DNA of 23,471 nt, from positions 1 through 23,471 of the forward strand of contig JABXGY010000452.1 of the NCBI GenBank assembly GCA_016550395.1. The letters run 5' to 3'. A program made the translations under genes and the position numbers. The notes under the pieces are model-generated. The model saw nothing but the letters and a program-made list of their open reading frames with translations, made no database searches and was not told the origin of the DNA. This stretch comes from an archaeon. GTDB lineage: Archaea > Asgardarchaeota > Hermodarchaeia > Hermodarchaeales > Hermodarchaeaceae. Positions 7,420 through 13,827 of this stretch are shown in pieces; position 1 is the first letter of the stretch; each line of letters opens with the position of its first letter.

Positions 7420-8598
7420 ATGGAACCAGACAGAGTCCTTGTTCGCTACGGGGAAATCGGGCTAAAGAGCCCTGGAATTCGCCGTCATTTCGAGAATCTA
7501 CTCTTAAAGCATATCAAGGTGTTCCTAGCCCGAAAGGAAATTCCTTATAGCAAAATCATTCGAGAACGAGGACGGTTCTTTATTCCTACCTCTCAGCCCC
7601 AGAAGGTAGCAGAAACTGCAAGTCGAGTTTTTGGGATAGTGTCCTCTAGTCCTGTCTGGACCGTCTCTGCAAATCTTGAAAAAATCGTAGCATTGGCAGG
7701 ATCCCTAACGCCCCAGCTGTTATGTGATGGTCAGAAGTTTGCAGTTCGAGCTCGGCGCCTTAAGATACATAAATTTTCTAGCCCAGAAGTTGCTACTCAA
7801 GTTGGTGCGAAAATCATTGAAGCCGCAAATACTACTAATCAGCTAGTGCATGTGGATTTGGATAATCCTGATGTTGAAATTCATGTCGAGGTTCGTCAGA
7901 AATCGGCATTTATCTTTACACAGATTATCAAAGGACCAGGTGGTCTTCCCTATGGATCCCAAGGGGTCGTGTTAGGACTTCATTCCGGTGGTCTGGATAG
8001 TCCAGTAGCGGAATGGTTAATGATGAAACGAGGAGCCAAAGTCATCCCACTATATTTTGACGCTGCAGCTCCTGTAGAAAAGCAGTTTGTTGACCGGGCC
8101 ATCAAATCTGCAGAAATACTCGCCGAGTGGATGCCAGAACAAAATATAGAATTACGAATCATCCCTTTTTATGAGATATTAAGACGGCTCCAAATGCCAA
8201 AGTATCGAAAATTAACTTGCATTTTGTGTAAACGCATGATGTACCGTATCGGAGCCATGGTGGCAGCTCAAGAGAAGGCACGGGCGCTCGTAACTGGTGA
8301 AACACTTGGGCAAGTTGCTTCGCAGACCCTCACGAATTTAGCAATTCTCGATTCCGTGGTAACAGTTCCCATTTTTCGTCCCTTGATTGGGATGGATAAA
8401 ACAGAAACGATGACTCTTGCTAGAAGGATTGGGACGTACCAGGTTACTAGTCAGGATGTTGGTGAATGTTTTGCTGTACCCTCCCAACCCTCTATTGCTA
8501 CTACATTAGCCGATGTTCATGAAGCAGAATCTCAACTACCAATTGAAGAGATGGTTCTAATAGCAATAAACAACATTAAACGGGTAGCGGTGGCATAA
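7420..8598 (+). CDS. thiI: tRNA 4-thiouridine synthase ThiI, rhodanese-less archaeal form
   Basis: 392 residues. The N-terminus (RVLVRYGEIGLKSPGIRR) and the following THUMP domain are typical. The adenylating PP-loop HSGGLDS follows near residue 190. Family knowledge: ThiI activates U8 of tRNA with ATP and inserts sulfur; it can also serve thiazole synthesis. The bacterial C-terminal rhodanese domain is missing, as is usual in archaea. Three cysteines stand out: Cys267 and Cys270 (a CxxC in LTCILCKRM) and Cys350 in GECFAVPS. Methanogen ThiI proteins are reported to hold an Fe-S cluster through such residues, so a cluster here is inferred. ATG 7420 is chosen because AGGTG lies nine bases upstream; GTG 7408 is an alternative. 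Confidence 0.92.
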   Translation: MEPDRVLVRYGEIGLKSPGIRRHFENLLLKHIKVFLARKEIPYSKIIRERGRFFIPTSQPQKVAETASRVFGIVSSSPVWTVSANLEKIVALAGSLTPQLLCDGQKFAVRARRLKIHKFSSPEVATQVGAKIIEAANTTNQLVHVDLDNPDVEIHVEVRQKSAFIFTQIIKGPGGLPYGSQGVVLGLHSGGLDSPVAEWLMMKRGAKVIPLYFDAAAPVEKQFVDRAIKSAEILAEWMPEQNIELRIIPFYEILRRLQMPKYRKLTCILCKRMMYRIGAMVAAQEKARALVTGETLGQVASQTLTNLAILDSVVTVPIFRPLIGMDKTETMTLARRIGTYQVTSQDVGECFAVPSQPSIATTLADVHEAESQLPIEEMVLIAINNIKRVAVA

Positions 8599-8678
8599 GA
8601 GAATAATTTAACTGTAAGAAGAAAAGAAATAGAAAAAATAAAAATACTTTTAGGTAAACAGGGAAACTAGCAGCCTGA

Positions 8679-8686
8679 CTATAGAT
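8679..8686 (+). promoter_or_regulatory. TATA-like box of the cysteine-rich regulator gene
   Basis: CTATAGAT lies about 26 bases before ATG 8708 with no Shine-Dalgarno site between, so a leaderless transcript is likely. It also shows that the regulator can be transcribed separately from thiI. Confidence 0.45.
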
Positions 8687-8707
8687 TACCAAACGGTCTG
8701 ACAAATT

Positions 8708-9397
8708 ATGTCGAAAAAGGCAATGGGTCGCGTTTTGAATCGGTACGAAATCGATCAACGAATCGTCGAAGTAATTTCGCTTAATCCCCATTCGACCATC
8801 GATCAAATCGCCAAGGAGACAGGATTGAGTTACACTGCTGTACGAAACAGCCTCCAACGCCTCATGAGTCTGGGTGTGGTCGATGAAAGCTATGAGTCTG
8901 AAGGACCTACTCGTCGAGGTCGCCCTGCCTCATATTTTCAAATTGATAAAGGTCTACATATCGTTATTCCTCCACGGCAATTTCAGCACCTTGCAATGAC
9001 TATAATCGCTCAACTTGTTCAGGAAGAAGGACCTGAACACGTTGCCGAACTGTTAGATCGCGCAGCCCAATTGCAGGTTAACCGCATGGTGACGAACTGG
9101 GAAGAAACAAAAACGGTGCCCAAGAATCTTGCACAAATGTTGGATCGGATTTGCGAGTACATTAATGAACAGGGGTGCTGTGCGAAACACATGGCTCACA
9201 AAAAAGGTTACTACATCCAAGTCAGTAATTGCGTTTATGACAAAATTGCCTCAGCATATCCAGGAACCATATGCAGATATCATGAAAGCCTTATTTCCCA
9301 TCTTGTTCGATATCATAATGACTCAATATTTATCTCTCATGAAAAGGCGATGGCTGAAGGCGCAGACTGCTGCCGCTATATCATTATTTCCAAGTAA
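8708..9397 (+). CDS. winged-helix transcriptional regulator with SufR-like cysteine pattern
   Basis: 229 residues. An N-terminal winged helix (about 13-80) contains STIDQIAKETGLSYTAVRNS as helix-turn-helix and a basic wing TRRGRPASYF, as in the SufR/COG2345 group of ArsR-like regulators. The C-terminal half has Cys175, Cys189 and Cys221/222 in the family pattern NCxY...P..C......G..CCRY; SufR uses three such cysteines to bind an Fe-S cluster. Cys149 and Cys157/158 are additional. Inference: a DNA-binding sensor whose Fe-S or metal state sets repression. It lies between thiI and the SCP2 gene, and a palindromic site stands before the latter. The effector and whether a cluster really binds are unknown. 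ATG 8708 fits the TATA-like box. Confidence 0.8.
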   Translation: MSKKAMGRVLNRYEIDQRIVEVISLNPHSTIDQIAKETGLSYTAVRNSLQRLMSLGVVDESYESEGPTRRGRPASYFQIDKGLHIVIPPRQFQHLAMTIIAQLVQEEGPEHVAELLDRAAQLQVNRMVTNWEETKTVPKNLAQMLDRICEYINEQGCCAKHMAHKKGYYIQVSNCVYDKIASAYPGTICRYHESLISHLVRYHNDSIFISHEKAMAEGADCCRYIIISK

Positions 9398-9435
9398 TCG
9401 GTACAAGAAATGGCACTTGTTGACGGTAAGTTACC

Positions 9436-9443
9436 CTTTTAAG
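9436..9443 (+). promoter_or_regulatory. possible TATA box of the SCP2 gene
   Basis: CTTTTAAG in the gap after the regulator gene could place a transcription start near 9465, leaving a leader of about 36 bases with a Shine-Dalgarno site. Weak: only sequence resemblance. Confidence 0.3.
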
Positions 9444-9465
9444 CAAAAAACCCCTCAACATTGAC

Positions 9466-9488
9466 AGAATCTCCTACATTCTAAGAAT
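9466..9488. promoter_or_regulatory. candidate operator: three AGAAT/ATTCT half-sites
   Basis: AGAAT (9466-9470), then ATTCT-A-AGAAT (9478-9488), the latter a perfect 11-base inverted repeat. They lie between the possible TATA box and the start of the SCP2 gene, where a bound repressor would block transcription. The winged-helix regulator encoded just upstream is an obvious candidate binder. Seen in sequence; function inferred. Confidence 0.4.
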
Positions 9489-9500
9489 AGGTGAACATTA

Positions 9501-9821
9501 TTGGTTGATAATCCAAGAGAAGGCTTAGAAGCCATGGTCGGAACCTTCGACTCTGCAGCCGCCGCAGGGTGGAACTGTGTTATCGAAATGGACATCCAAG
9601 GTGATCAGAAATACAACATCACCATCGCAGATCAGAAAATCAACTGGGGCGAAGGCCCTGCTGACAAAGCAGACCTCGTAATCACCATCAGCAAAGACGA
9701 CTGGATGGCCATCTCTAACGGTCAGCTCAATGCGGTTGCAGCCTTCATGTCTGGAAAGCTCAAGAGCCAAGGCGACATGAGCCACCTCATGAAGCTGCAA
9801 AGCGTCTTCAAACTCGGCTAA
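9501..9821 (+). CDS. SCP2 sterol-carrier-like (lipid-binding) domain protein
   Basis: 106 residues making one SCP2 domain: NCVIEMDIQGDQKYNITIAD, then KADLVITISKDDWMAI, GQLNAVAAFMSGKLKSQGDM and a final helix. The motif 'D..i.is..d......G......af..GkLki.GD' is diagnostic. Family knowledge: these small soluble proteins hold lipids or acyl chains in a hydrophobic tunnel; the archaeal ligand is not known. The start is TTG at 9501, supported by AGGTGA seven bases upstream. Codon use differs from the neighbours: C-ending codons (ATC, AAC, GAC, CTC) dominate, which suggests strong expression. A strong hairpin follows the gene. A possible operator lies just upstream, next to the regulator gene. Confidence 0.88.
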   Translation: MVDNPREGLEAMVGTFDSAAAAGWNCVIEMDIQGDQKYNITIADQKINWGEGPADKADLVITISKDDWMAISNGQLNAVAAFMSGKLKSQGDMSHLMKLQSVFKLG

Positions 9822-9855
9822 ACCGAATCGAAGCTCACACCTTTCCAACTGCTAA

Positions 9856-9878
9856 GGGGGTGGACAATCACCACCCTC
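9856..9878 (+). terminator. hairpin terminator candidate after the SCP2 gene
   Basis: GGGGGTGG (9856-9863) pairs with CCACCCTC (9871-9878), one G-T wobble, around ACAATCA, and TATTTTCT follows within about 15 bases. A weaker imperfect hairpin (CTTC 9806-9809 with GAAG 9830-9833, and TCGG with CCGA inside) overlaps the stop codon. This is a plausible 3' end for a highly expressed transcript. Confidence 0.5.
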
Positions 9879-9889
9879 CGGCGCCTATT

Positions 9890-9998
9890 TTCTCCCTAGT
9901 CCCCACACCACCATACATTATCCCCACACAACACACCTACGAATACCAACCCCCAGCGGGGTGGAGAGGGGAGATACAAGAGGGGAGAGGAGGGGTGG
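9890..9998. other. strand-asymmetric C-rich/G-rich tract with potential G-quadruplex
   Basis: From about 9892 to 9954 the plus strand is rich in C and A and almost free of G; from 9956 to 9998 it is almost all G and A. Four runs of GGGG (9958-9961, 9968-9971, 9982-9985, 9992-9995) are separated by 6, 10 and 6 bases, which fits a four-tier quadruplex on the plus strand. On the minus strand the same DNA is a pyrimidine tract about 40 bases after the small membrane peptide gene, so it may act as a terminator for that operon. The gap 9822-10034 holds no gene I can support. Confidence 0.5.
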
Positions 9999-10034
9999 AC
10001 TAAACAAAGATAACGAATTAAACACTTACATACC

Positions 10035-10232
10035 CTAGCTTTTTACCGATTCACGTTGATTAAAATAGAGTGCAAAAATGACTATTACAATGACGACTCC
10101 AAAGCAGAGATAACCAAAGATTAAGACAAGTAGGGGTGGAAAGGGGAGAAAGGAACCGATCAGTAGCCCCAGCGAGCCAACAATGGCAAAGGCTACAGCA
10201 ATATAGACTAGTTTTGCAGCCGTGGAAGCCAT
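10035..10232 (-). CDS. small two-helix membrane peptide
   Basis: 65 residues with two hydrophobic stretches, about 8-28 and 33-57, joined by a proline-containing loop (SFLPFPP), and a short polar C-terminus. No family is recognised. ATG 10232 has GGTGA six bases upstream, and the gene starts 25 bases after the stop of the aminotransferase gene on the same strand, so it is probably the second gene of that operon. Its role is unknown; two-helix peptides of this sort may assist a larger membrane protein, but nothing here identifies a partner. An overlapping reading frame (10060-10251) is less likely, having a poorer composition. Confidence 0.6.
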   Translation of the reverse strand: MASTAAKLVYIAVAFAIVGSLGLLIGSFLPFPPLLVLIFGYLCFGVVIVIVIFALYFNQRESVKS

Positions 10233-10257
10233 TCAAAGTCACCAATAGCATTAGTGA

Positions 10258-11601
10258 TTATTTCACGCTTTTTACAGCTTTTCTGAATCGTTCAAGGGCG
10301 ATATCAATTTGTTCAGCAGTAATATTTAGAGGAGGTAAGAACCGAATGGAATTCCGACCACTCCCAATGATCCACAGCTGTTGTTTTTTCACACAATTGG
10401 AAAGGATTGCTTCACGACGTTGGGAATCAATACTATTAGTTTCGCGATCTGTGACGATTTCAACAGCACACATTAAACCTCGACCCCGAACGTCGCCGAT
10501 ATATTTACTAGTTTCTTGAATCTCACGGAGACCCTTGAGAAGTTGTTTGCCACGTTTTTCCGCATTCTCAACAAGTCGATCTCGTTCAATTGTGCGGAGA
10601 ACAGAAAGTGAGATTAACGCGATATAGGGTTCACCACCGAAGGTCTCGGAGTGCCGGCTAAAATCAGTGAACATGGGTTTAGGTCCAATAGCAGCTCCGA
10701 AGGGAAAGCCACCACCTAAAGCTTTGGCCGTGCAGATGTAATCAGGAACAACACCAGCATGCTCGATTCCCCACCAACGACCCGTACGCCCAAGCCCAGC
10801 TTGAACTTCATCACTGATTATTCTAGCTTCAAGTTCATCTGCAAGCACTCGAAGCTCCTTAAGGAACTTAATTGGTGCAGGGATGATACCTCCTTCTCCA
10901 CAGATGGGTTCAATGGCAATTGCAGCAATGTCAGTACCACCATATTGAAGACTATCTCGTAAGTACTGGAGACATTCCAGGTTACAGGAGTCTTCACGTT
11001 GTCCAAAGGGGCAACGGAAGCAGTAAGGATAGGGACCCCGAATGACATCTAGTCCTTGTGGATAGTAGTCCTTATGTGCATGTTTACTCGCCGTCAGAGC
11101 CAAGGAATAACCTGTCCTACCATGGAAGGCTGGTCGAAAAGCAACAAATCGAAACCGATGTGATGTATCCATTACGGATTTTAAGGCGGATTCAACCGCT
11201 CGTCCGCCACTTGTTGTGAAAAATACCTCTTTTTCATGATCACCAGGAGTCAACCCAATTAATCGCTCTGCTAAAAGAGTCTGGGGAATCACGTCAAAGT
11301 CTTGTCCGGGAACTTCTCGTAAGTATCCCTGGATGCGTTGTTCAAAATCCTGAATTACCGTATTGCGAAACCCAAGAGCTCGAACGGCTACACCCGCGGT
11401 CATATCAAGATATTGGTTTCCCTTTAAATCATAAATCCACGGACCTTCGCCTTGTGTATGATCTACAACGGGATAGATATCTCGGCTTTGAGTCGTTTTT
11501 GCTATAGCTTGTGCTGAACGTTCAAGCCATTCCTTATTACTTCGAGTTATCGGTAAATCAGGACAGAGTTCTTTCAGTAACTCTTCTGCGTCTCGTTTCA
11601 T
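10258..11601 (-). CDS. class III PLP-dependent aminotransferase or amino-acid racemase
   Basis: 447 residues of PLP fold type I. TTSGGRAVESALK is the phosphate-binding region, AFHGRTGYSLALT follows, then IISDEVQAGLGRTGRWW with the cofactor-binding Asp, and the PLP Lys293 in TAKALGGGFPFGAAIG. The block YCFRCPFG...C..EC is typical of the archaeal group that includes Thermococcales ornithine omega-aminotransferases and broad-specificity amino-acid racemases, so either activity is possible; 4-aminobutyrate or acetylornithine use is less likely. It would act in the cytoplasm in amino-acid turnover. ATG 11601 is chosen over TTG 11610 because a TATA-like box lies about 25 bases upstream. The small membrane peptide follows after 25 bases. 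Confidence 0.87.
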   Translation of the reverse strand: MKRDAEELLKELCPDLPITRSNKEWLERSAQAIAKTTQSRDIYPVVDHTQGEGPWIYDLKGNQYLDMTAGVAVRALGFRNTVIQDFEQRIQGYLREVPGQDFDVIPQTLLAERLIGLTPGDHEKEVFFTTSGGRAVESALKSVMDTSHRFRFVAFRPAFHGRTGYSLALTASKHAHKDYYPQGLDVIRGPYPYCFRCPFGQREDSCNLECLQYLRDSLQYGGTDIAAIAIEPICGEGGIIPAPIKFLKELRVLADELEARIISDEVQAGLGRTGRWWGIEHAGVVPDYICTAKALGGGFPFGAAIGPKPMFTDFSRHSETFGGEPYIALISLSVLRTIERDRLVENAEKRGKQLLKGLREIQETSKYIGDVRGRGLMCAVEIVTDRETNSIDSQRREAILSNCVKKQQLWIIGSGRNSIRFLPPLNITAEQIDIALERFRKAVKSVK

Positions 11602-11622
11602 CTTCGCCAAGCCACATTATGT

Positions 11623-11630
11623 CTATACTT
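11623..11630 (-). promoter_or_regulatory. TATA-like box of the aminotransferase gene
   Basis: AAGTATAG on the minus strand is centred about 25 bases from ATG 11601, with no Shine-Dalgarno site between. This favours ATG 11601 as a leaderless start. Confidence 0.45.
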
Positions 11631-11725
11631 GCGATAAGGGATTAACTAGCTCTATTTAAGTAATAGCTACCTGTAAGAAACTTTTATTCTATTGCCAACT
11701 GTCAAAGAGAAATTTTGTTTTCTAA

Positions 11726-11743
11726 TGAGAAGTTCACTTCTCA
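11726..11743. repeat. perfect 18-base inverted repeat
   Basis: TGAGAAGT-TC-ACTTCTCA has two 8-base arms. On the minus strand it lies about 40 bases after the stop of the membrane-protein gene at 11785 and is followed by a T-containing stretch (ACAAAATTTCTC), so it may be a terminator. It is also about 100 bases upstream of the aminotransferase promoter and could be an operator. Both readings are inference. Confidence 0.5.
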
Positions 11744-11784
11744 GGTAATGGACTCAATGTGTGTTTATCCACTTTCTTGACAAG

Positions 11785-12174
11785 TTATGATTCTAGTCTT
11801 GGTTTTAAAAAACGCTCACTAAGAAGGTTACTGATTAGACCGATGAAACCGAATGCAAACAAACATTGGAATAGCGCTAAAGTAAAAACGGGATAGGGCG
11901 TCCAAAGCGGACCATATTGATGTAAGACATAATTAAAAATGACAAAGAAAACGAACCATAGAAGATATTGTGTTAATCTTTTTTGTTCCACATGAACATC
12001 AACATAAACGCCAAGTAGCATAAATGGAGCAACAAAAAGAGCAAGTCCAATTGTCCAGATTGTGTTTGTTAAGAAAGCAAATGCTGTGATTAGTATTAAG
12101 AATACGAGTAAAACAAAGATAATAAATGAAAAATGGTGTGTGCTCATGTTCTCTACGAAATCATTCCTTGACAT
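11785..12174 (-). CDS. four-helix membrane protein, unknown function
   Basis: 129 residues with four hydrophobic segments at about 14-37, 40-57, 68-88 and 95-117, short loops and a basic C-terminal end (RFLKPRLES). Histidines and acidic residues lie in the loop after the second helix (YVDVHVEQK), but no enzyme motif is visible and I do not recognise a family. ATG 12174 has GAGG eight bases upstream; ATG 12147 is possible. It is transcribed divergently from the UbiA gene across about 88 bases, so the two may share control signals. A role linked to the UbiA membrane enzyme is possible but not shown. Confidence 0.65.
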   Translation of the reverse strand: MSRNDFVENMSTHHFSFIIFVLLVFLILITAFAFLTNTIWTIGLALFVAPFMLLGVYVDVHVEQKRLTQYLLWFVFFVIFNYVLHQYGPLWTPYPVFTLALFQCLFAFGFIGLISNLLSERFLKPRLES

Positions 12175-12262
12175 AAGTACTCCCTCAGATAGGACTTTAT
12201 GAGCACAGCACTAAAAAGTTGTGCCAATTGTTAATACCGTTTAGATGTTCAGGGTATGTGCC

Positions 12263-13756
12263 ATGTCACCTAGATCCCGACTGCTAGCGATATTTTACTT
12301 TTCAAGTGGATTGGCCATTTTAGCAACTGGCATGGTTATTGAATTTCTTTTCGCAGTTTTTGTACATAGTATGATCATGCATGCTTTATGGGTGAATGGT
12401 GGATTTCATATCCTTTTTATTGTGTTTTTCGGAATTGGACTCTATTTTTTACGGAGAGGTATCCTCGGATATTGGCGATTTCGTTATGATAGCATAATTT
12501 ACCTAATCGCGGCTATGATTCTGTTCGCATCTGCGATTCAAACAGTATTTGGTTTTCAGGTTGGACATCCCTATCTTTACCTAGCAGAAACAAATCCAAT
12601 TCTAATGTATTTGTTGTGGATATTTGTCCTTCCACCTTTGAATCCGTTAATTATGACATTTTTGGGCTTTGGTTTATGCCTAATGGCTTGGATAAACTTC
12701 CGATACAATGGACAAGAATCCCATTTTGAGGAAATTTCTGAAGTAGAGGCTAAAAAATTCCAATCCTTGCAAAGATGGCAGATTCTAGTGCAATTAACAC
12801 GGATTTCGGTGTGGTTGGGTTCAATTTTATTGCTAACACTCGCATTCCTTATACTTGGTGGACCCCCATTAAGCCAACCTCCTTTACTAAGATTAAGTGA
12901 TCCCTTCACATGGTTACGTTTAATTTGGGCGATTTTTGCAGCGACTTTATTGAATTCTGGAATTTTTATTATCAATCAATTAGGAGATATCGATACAGAT
13001 CAGTTTCATCCTGAAAAGTCACAACTTCCTATTAGCAGTGGATACATTTCCTTCAAGCAAGGAATAATCATTGCAGCAGTATGTATCCTAGCTGGTCTCG
13101 TCTTAGCATTGTTACTAGTGGGATTTGGGTTCTTCATCATACTAAGTTTCATCATTGTCTTTGGAATTCTATATTCGTTTTCTCCCATTCGTTTGAAAAG
13201 CCGCCCCTTTGTAGACTTGTTGATGATTGGAATTGCTTTTGGGTCTTGGTCTGTGATGGCAGCTTGGGCGATATTGCTCTTTTTACCACAGCTTCCACTA
13301 ACTCTGATTATTGGACCTGCACTTTTTTATGCAGGAACTCATGGTGTGCATACTGCATCAGATTATCAAGCAGACTCTCAAGCAGGAGTTCGGACCACGG
13401 CGATCTTTTTGGGTCCTAAACGAACAAGCAGGCTAGGCATTCTACTAATCGCGTTGGGTTTTCTTTGTCTATACATTACAGTAGGATTTTACACGCATTT
13501 ATTTTGGTATGGAATCCTCAAATACAAGAGTATCTTCCTGTTGATCTTTTGTGGACTTCCTGTTCTTGCGCTTCTCCAGTTTTATCGAAAATGGCGGTGG
13601 TCTGGAAAAGTCAATGCGAAGTCTATTCATTGGTTACAAAAGAAAGGGCGAAGGGTTGCTTATTTGCTATTTCTAATTCTTTTGATCTATCTTTTTCTCT
13701 ATGTATTTCTCTTCTATCCTGTGTATTATCCAAACTACAATTTTCCTTGGAGTTAG
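12263..13756 (+). CDS. UbiA-family prenyltransferase with an extra N-terminal membrane domain
   Basis: 497 residues. The UbiA part covers about residues 170-450. Both prenyl-diphosphate/Mg motifs are intact: NxxxDxxxD as N238-D242-D246 in NQLGDIDTDQFHPEK, and DxxxD as D367-D371 in SDYQADSQAGVRTTAIFLG. Family knowledge: such enzymes move a prenyl chain to an acceptor in the membrane, as for quinones, ether lipids or hemes. The first 150 residues form about four further helices not found in ordinary UbiA proteins (around 280-300 residues). The acceptor cannot be inferred: no quinone, heme or lipid gene is adjacent. ATG 12263 has AGGG eight bases upstream and TTAATA about 29 bases upstream; ATG 12245 is the alternative. 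Confidence 0.83.
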   Translation: MSPRSRLLAIFYFSSGLAILATGMVIEFLFAVFVHSMIMHALWVNGGFHILFIVFFGIGLYFLRRGILGYWRFRYDSIIYLIAAMILFASAIQTVFGFQVGHPYLYLAETNPILMYLLWIFVLPPLNPLIMTFLGFGLCLMAWINFRYNGQESHFEEISEVEAKKFQSLQRWQILVQLTRISVWLGSILLLTLAFLILGGPPLSQPPLLRLSDPFTWLRLIWAIFAATLLNSGIFIINQLGDIDTDQFHPEKSQLPISSGYISFKQGIIIAAVCILAGLVLALLLVGFGFFIILSFIIVFGILYSFSPIRLKSRPFVDLLMIGIAFGSWSVMAAWAILLFLPQLPLTLIIGPALFYAGTHGVHTASDYQADSQAGVRTTAIFLGPKRTSRLGILLIALGFLCLYITVGFYTHLFWYGILKYKSIFLLIFCGLPVLALLQFYRKWRWSGKVNAKSIHWLQKKGRRVAYLLFLILLIYLFLYVFLFYPVYYPNYNFPWS

Positions 13757-13827
13757 CAGATAGTTTAGACATATTGAAATAAAGCATCAACCACTAGGCT
13801 CTTTGTATTCATTCAACCTTGTAGAGT

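Noticed and set aside
8576..8857. Minus-strand frame across the thiI-regulator gap
   Set aside because: It overlaps the ends of two well-supported genes and its hydrophobic run comes from an A-rich intergenic stretch read backwards.
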